Below are positions 58,923-64,000 of a DNA stretch of 64,000 nucleotides, in pieces. Below the pieces are notes generated by a model. The model had not been told where the DNA came from and did no database searches. It saw nothing but the letters and a program-made list of their open reading frames with translations. Source of the DNA: Clitopilus passeckerianus (Eukaryota > Basidiomycota > Agaricomycetes > Agaricales > Entolomataceae); NCBI GenBank assembly GCA_944990035.1, contig CALYLX010000093.1, positions 1 through 64,000 on the forward strand, read 5' to 3'. Position 1 is the stretch's first letter, and each line of letters starts with the position of its first letter. Both the position numbers and the translations under genes were made by a program.

Positions 58923-59940
58923 CTAGTATATGATAGGCGGGACTGGGAGGTCATCCTCCACGTATTCCGTCGCATTGATATAATGGTCGATATAGCGCTG
59001 CTGTGACCATTCGCGAATCTGGTCGAAGTTCTTGCACATGTGTGGATAATCGAGACGTGGTCCAACCCCTCCGGATTCATCACTCCATTGCCAAGGGACG
59101 ACAGCAGTATCGGCATGGCACCTATCAGCAAAATTATGAGGCTATACAGGTCAAATATGAGAAGGTCTTACATCACGTATTGGCGAATAGAGTCGACGCA
59201 GTGAGCGATGTGGAAGTCAGACAATTCGAGCGTCACGTTCAGGATGCTGGAATATCGTTCTGGTCGCAAGGCTTGTCGTACTTTGTTCTGTGATAGCTCC
59301 CTGGTCAGCTGTTGCGCGTGATTCAGACTGTCTAAACCAACCAGGCAGTGAAGTTGATGGAATACATCTAGCTGAGCGATATAAAACCCTGGCGAATCTT
59401 TGATTGGCCAAGTCTTGTTGGGTAGAAGCGCAGCTTCAGACTTGGGTATCTTCATCATTGTCCCTGAAATACTCCTTTTAGAAATCTCAATCTAGGAGAA
59501 AGACCTTGCAGCTTACGATTATAGAGGTCCTGCCACGCCTGGTCCGATGCGTCTGAGTACTCTTGATATACGGTCGTCACAGCGAAGTTGTCCGCGAAGA
59601 CCTTGATCTGGCCTTCGACATCCAAATGATGCGCAGGTGCTTCGGTTTAAAGGAAAGGTGTCAGATAAAGACGTCTCGGGAATGAGAATTGTCACTCACA
59701 GTATAACTTTGGGTGCTGAAGTTCTGCGCTCACGTTGACGGATGGACGGCGAGATATCGAGAATACGAAAATGAGAAGGCCCAGCGCTTGCAAAGATATT
59801 ACAAGCAGATACAATGTCTCCCTAAATCGAGCCCGAGTAAGCAGTGATAGATTCTTTCCGCAAGTTTTGCAGCCACAAGCAGATTCAGGCGAGCCTTCCA
59901 TAGAGAGTAAGGGCTGATAATCGTTGGCTTGGTCGTTCAT
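58923..59940 (-). CDS. UstYa-like (DUF3328) oxidase, copy 2
   Basis: Close paralogue of 35591-36675. It starts MNDQANDYQPLLSMEGSPES, then a Cys-rich cytosolic segment (CGCKTCGK) and one membrane helix (TLYLLVISLQALGLLIFVF). The lumenal part has VYQEYSDASDQAWQDLYNR, MMKIPKSEAALLPNKTWPIK and AQLDVFHQLHCL (first HxxHC). An intron leads to NKVRQALRPERYSSIL and DFHIAHCVDSIRQYVM (second HxxHC, about 59215-59175). A last exon contains WQWSDESGGVGPRLDYPHMC and ends EDDLPVPPIIY. The frame is intact across five exons. It shares strand and neighbourhood with the repeat precursor and small peptide gene. Confidence 0.9.
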
Positions 59941-60425
59941 GGTTAAGTCGATATCGAGCAGTTCCGAATTTAGCCTTCATAGCGGAGTATCATGATCGAG
60001 GTCCATGTTCCCCCGAACGTGGATTAGAGATTGAAAGCAATCAGGTGGGCCAAGGGTAAAACCAAATATTGTATCCAAATATCGTATCCACATGCTGCCA
60101 CATGGCTCCTTGGCATATACATTTATTCAATAGAAAGTATGCACATGACAATTGAGGTTCGGCCATAACCTGTTTACCGAAGTCCCCATTCAAAGATGAT
60201 GTCTGAAGCTGTAGAGATGCGTCGGTCTTGAGTTTGACGGGCGCTTGAGTGCGCAGAGGGGCCGAAAGGCCAGCCCTAAAGCACCGGGATCGATAAAGCG
60301 GTGATGCCGGCTTTGGCCCCTTTTTTCTTATTCTGATCCAATTCTGTTCGATCATCTTCCATTCAACAGCTCACGAGGGGGATACGATATCCTATGTTTA
60401 GAGCACGTATACGTCGATCCTATAG
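59941..60425. other. Intergenic upstream of oxidase copy 2
   Basis: About 480 bases. A minus-strand frame at 60041-60355 is open but has no supporting feature. Confidence 0.35.
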
Positions 60426-60943
60426 CTATACGGCAGTCAAATAAAAGACGGGGCTTTGCGCTTGGACGTAGTCAACATTGCTATTGCCGTAGTGAGCAAT
60501 ATATTAAATCCAATAGAATATAAATCAGAACTTACGTGACATTGACCGCTTTGACAACGTACGGTACACTGCGGATGGTGATTGTTCTGGTCAGCGGTAG
60601 TCTGGAGAGGATATATTTATATTTACCCTGGCTTTACCTTATCGACTGGGAAGGTCGTCTGCAACTGACCAATCGCGGGGTCGACATTCGTAGCAGGAAT
60701 GGACTTTAAATCGAATGGATCCCTCGTGCCCATTAAGAAGAGCGTGAAACTCGGATAATCGCTGGGCGCCGTGATCCAGCTTATTGTGGTCGGCTGGCCA
60801 ATGACTAAATTCGAAGGTACGTTGACCTTAAGGGCTCCCACAAGCGCAGGGACGGCTAAAAGAAGACTTTGTGTCAATGGGACGGTGAGATTGGATTTCC
60901 TGAAACTCTGGATCAGATGAACTACGTACGATGAGACGCGCAT
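60426..60943 (-). CDS. Kre9/Knh1-like small secreted protein
   Basis: Short secreted Ig-like-fold protein of the Kre9/Knh1 N-terminal domain type (cell-wall beta-glucan-related family, role here unknown). Exon 1 is tiny (MRVSS) and spliced to VPALVGALKVNVPSNLVIGQ, completing a signal peptide and the start of the domain. PTTISWITAPSDYPSFTLFL, the characteristic pattern of the family, follows. After two further introns come TITIRSVPYVVKAVNVT and NVDYVQAQSPVFYLTAV, ending at 60428-60426. About 125 residues in all, the usual size for the single-domain Agaricomycete form. Confidence 0.75.
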
Positions 60944-61199
60944 TGTGTCAAGGGATTGCCGGTTGAGACTACACTCGCTCAGCCTTTAATACATTTATTT
61001 TTCCGAAGTTTACTTGGTCCTCATTTTCAGAAGAATAGCGCCTCTGCAAACAATCGAAGTCATGTCAAGACCCGAGTCAATTGACCAAGAAGCCTCCGTA
61101 GAACTGATTTGAAGCTCAAATGAGTAGGAAGCTCTAATCCCGACTAACAGCGATGGCCAGTAGATAATAGGCAAGGACCTTCGCGAATTGTTTACTAGT

Positions 61200-62601
61200 A
61201 ATAGATCGTACCCTGTTGCGGCGCTTTGAGCCAAGCCTGCACCTTCTGATCCGTTCCCATCACACGTGCCCTCTCTCTCAACACCGTTCTTCCACATTCG
61301 TCGTCGTCCATAGCCTGCACCTGACCTGCACTCCTCGCAACCTCGAACCAGCACTGGCAGCTCTTCCGCTTCCCCCCTCGTATAACTCTCCGCCTTGCAC
61401 CCCTCTTTCAATCCAATGTGTACGCTCCTCGGCTCGGGAGCCGCATATAGTCTTGGGCTCATGTCCCCAACCCTTCTGAGCCCTCCTCGCCAGGTTCCAT
61501 GAGTCCTCCAGTGCCTGTCCAGCAAATCTTGTGTTGTCTAGCGAGAGCAGGTGTGCGCAGTACTTCAATGCCAGCGACAGCCTCCGGTATTTTACGGGCA
61601 TGACCCCCATCTCTGAGAACAAGAAGTGGGTGACCGAGCGCTTTGACAGGCCCAAAATTCGCCTTAGGTATGCCTTCTGCACTTTTTCCACCTCCATCAT
61701 CTCTGACGCGACGGTCCCCAAAGCCACCTCACACCCTGAGATGAAGCTTGAAGTACGGGTCCACCGGACTCCACCCTAGCCATGTACAAGATACGGTCTT
61801 CGTGCGGGGCAAATCACCCGTCAGACTTCGCGTTCCCAATGCGACATTCCCCCCCGTATTTGCCTTCCTGGTCATCTCCGTCGTATGGGGTGCAAACATG
61901 CTCTTGTTTGGCCGGCTGGTGAACTTGAAGGAGACTTCCACATAACGGAACACGTCAACCTCCTCGACATCTCTCACTTCGAGGGCTAGGTTCCCTTCCA
62001 ACCGCGTCGGCTTCTTCCCCAGGCACATACCCTTCGTCTTTTCTCCACTGATTTCCATCCCATTCGCGTCGCACCACTCCTTCACCATATCCAGTTTCCT
62101 TTGCAGCTCTCCCTTTGAGGTGGACATAAGTAGCAGGTCATCGGCTTGCTCGAGATGTGACACGCTCTTTCCGGCCACCTCCACGCCACCAGGCATGTTG
62201 GGTATGTCTAGGTCCGAGAAGTACACGTTCCAGAACCCAGGCGACGTATTATCTCCTGTCAGCAGGCCCCCCTAGGACTTGAACGCTTGTGACGTACTGC
62301 CCGCCTGTGTCACCACATATTCAACCATCTCCGCATACAGCCTCCTTATCCTGTTGAACACCTTCCCTCTGGTCTTCCGTTCATACAGCTTCACCCACAG
62401 CATCGGCCAACTCGTCGTCGGGAACGCATTTCGCAGGTCGACAAACGCTACCCACAAGTTCTTCTGACCCTGCTCCTTGGCATTCTGAGGTGTTGCTTTG
62501 TACATACACGGGGCACACCGGGCCGATCTCTTATTACCGTCACGTTCATGCCATCGACCTCCCTCAAACGACCTGATTCGCCTGACTCGTACGCTGTGCA
62601 T
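61200..62601 (-). mobile_element. Decayed non-LTR retrotransposon (LINE) reverse transcriptase fragment
   Basis: Coding remnants in several frames. NLWVAFVDLRNAFPTTSWPM (RT motif A, about 62460-62405) and YVVTQAGSTSQAF lead past an in-frame stop to HLEQADDLLLMSTSKGELQ (motif C, Ala-Asp-Asp, about 62155-62100) and EWCDANGMEISGEKTKGM (motif D). After a further frame change come MEVEKVQKAYLRRILGLSKR and SLALKYCAHLLSLDN, typical of the region downstream of the LINE RT. Stops and frameshifts, and the lack of the N-terminal part, show it is not functional. Element ends were not found. Confidence 0.8.
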
Positions 62602-64000
62602 CAGCTGGCCTTGCTCCTATAACGATACGAACTACAAGTTGCATTTTTTGCAATACCGAGTACTGGATGCAATCGAACGCTTGGAACACTGCTTGACGAC
62701 ACTTGGCTAACGCTTGGCCACCGATCGGATGGGTTAACAGGCCTCATTTGGGACGAGATGGAGGACTTGAAGGACGACATAAAGGAAAAAATGGGTGAAG
62801 GCGCGCATATAGTCGTTATTATGACCTTCTCACCGAAGTTCGTGCTGGAAATGTTATAGATCCCCTTCACCACCAAGCTATCAAACGCCAGCGAACTACT
62901 AGCAATGCAAGCGGCTCTCACTCTTAGTCCCAACGAACACGCCGCTGTGGATATTCCGGCACAGTCAAGAACCTGAAGGGCTCCCGCTTATTATTCAGCA
63001 GCTCAGAGTCATCGGAAGGTACGGTTCGTTACTGGCGAACCTCTCGTTCCCTCCAACAGATGACTGTATCACGCTGCCCTCCACCTTGGACACGGAAGCC
63101 AAGCCCCGGATGCCAGTGTCTGCCTCTCACAGCGGCTCTGCCACGGAACTCGAGTCTGATGAATCTGATCATTTAAAGATGCCTTGCTATCGTCGTTGTA
63201 CAATACATACTCGGCTCAACTGACACTGGAATGTCCCATGTTATTTTACTAGGGACAGTCGGATACGGTGTAATGCATATGTGTTGTAATAAACTCCTCG
63301 GTCCCAAAATACTTACGCGCAAGCATTCACGGAAAGAGCCAAATCCAACCGGAGCCTCGTCTCTATCGGGTTCATCCTCGAGTTCGGGGTCAAATTCTGC
63401 ATCACCCTTTCCCTCATCATAATTCCTATCCTCCTCTTCATCCTCTGGCGGGTTCTCGTGTCCTCCAGAGGTACCTTCTGAACTTCTTCCTCGCTTGTGG
63501 AATCATCAGTGGACGGAGCTACGTCTGATCTCCTACCTCCTCCGCTGGATCAAGAATTATAGTGCCAAATCATGGCATGTGTTAGGTACACGATTCCTGA
63601 TGAGACCTTGACACAGACAATAATGTGGAAGGCCAGGGGCAGATGAGTTGTATCAAAGGTACAGGAGGTGGGCGCAGGTGATGCCAGTCACAACTTGAAG
63701 CGAGGCGGCATTACGACTTTGACACACCCACTTCTTACAATTCTTGGGACGTATTATAATTCCGGTACATTGACTGTAGTGTACAAATCATTTCATGGCA
63801 CTCACAGTGTCTTCCATGTTCAAGATACGAAGTGTACCCAAAAGAGATTGTCAAGAGATATGAAGTAGTTAGCTATTCGAACACGTGTTTGGTGGCAAAA
63901 TGTGGGTTGAGAGAATAAATGGAGTTCAAGATTTTGGTTGGTAACAACGATGCCATTCAGGGCCAATCTGCGTATTGGTGAAATCAACAGAGGAAGCATT
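62602..64000. other. Window edge without a supported gene
   Basis: About 1.4 kb. A plus-strand stretch near 62740-62860 (IWDEMEDLKDDIKEKMGEG) and a Ser-rich stretch near 63340-63420 look weakly coding. I cannot join them into a gene. They may be remnants next to the dead retroelement. Confidence 0.3.

Overview
The window looks like nuclear DNA of a filamentous basidiomycete, probably an Agaricomycete. Genes are closely packed and cut by many 50-60 base GT-AG introns. Its lineage-typical families include BTB-domain and F-box paralogues, UstYa-like (DUF3328) oxidases, Kre9/Knh1-type secreted proteins and an RNA-silencing polymerase. No tRNA, rRNA or CRISPR array was seen. Calls rest on motifs read by eye; no database search was possible.

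Layout. 0.5-2.1 kb: a Ser-rich hypothetical protein (-). 2.5-5.6 kb: an EZH2-type H3K27 methyltransferase (-). 6.1-13.5 kb: the spliceosomal helicase BRR2 (+). 13.6-19.4 kb: two TDG/MUG-type DNA glycosylase paralogues (-) on either side of an APH-fold phosphotransferase (+); one paralogue has lost the catalytic Asn. 19.6-20.2 kb: a small P-loop ATPase (-). 20.4-26.2 kb: one gene that joins a cellular RNA-dependent RNA polymerase to an SF1 helicase (+). 26.6-35.2 kb: four BTB-type genes interleaved with two nucleotidyltransferase-fold genes, all (-). 35.6-38.7 kb: a UstYa-like oxidase divergent from a secreted precursor with nine 25-residue Kex2 repeats. 39.4-48.7 kb: GST, flavin-reductase-like protein, a hypothetical gene, an NCS1 purine/cytosine permease and a single-pass membrane protein. 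50-55.5 kb: an uncertain hypothetical gene, an F-box protein and nucleoporin SEH1. 56.1-60.9 kb: a second secreted repeat protein with one repeat per exon, a small Cys-containing peptide with one Kex2 site, a second UstYa-like oxidase and a Kre9/Knh1-like protein. 61.2-62.6 kb: a decayed LINE reverse transcriptase.

The most interesting content is two candidate RiPP modules. Each pairs a UstYa-family oxidase with a repetitive secreted precursor, and the two oxidases are close paralogues. The repeats of both precursors end in a Tyr-Gly-(Lys/Pro)-Arg block. This is the logic of the dikaritin (ustiloxin-type) pathways described in ascomycetes, here in a basidiomycete context. The second highlight is the RdRP-helicase fusion, which puts in one chain two activities that act as separate partners in other fungi.

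Quality note: at least four reading-frame breaks in otherwise conserved genes are each repaired by adding one base to a homopolymer run. They look like assembly errors rather than pseudogenes.
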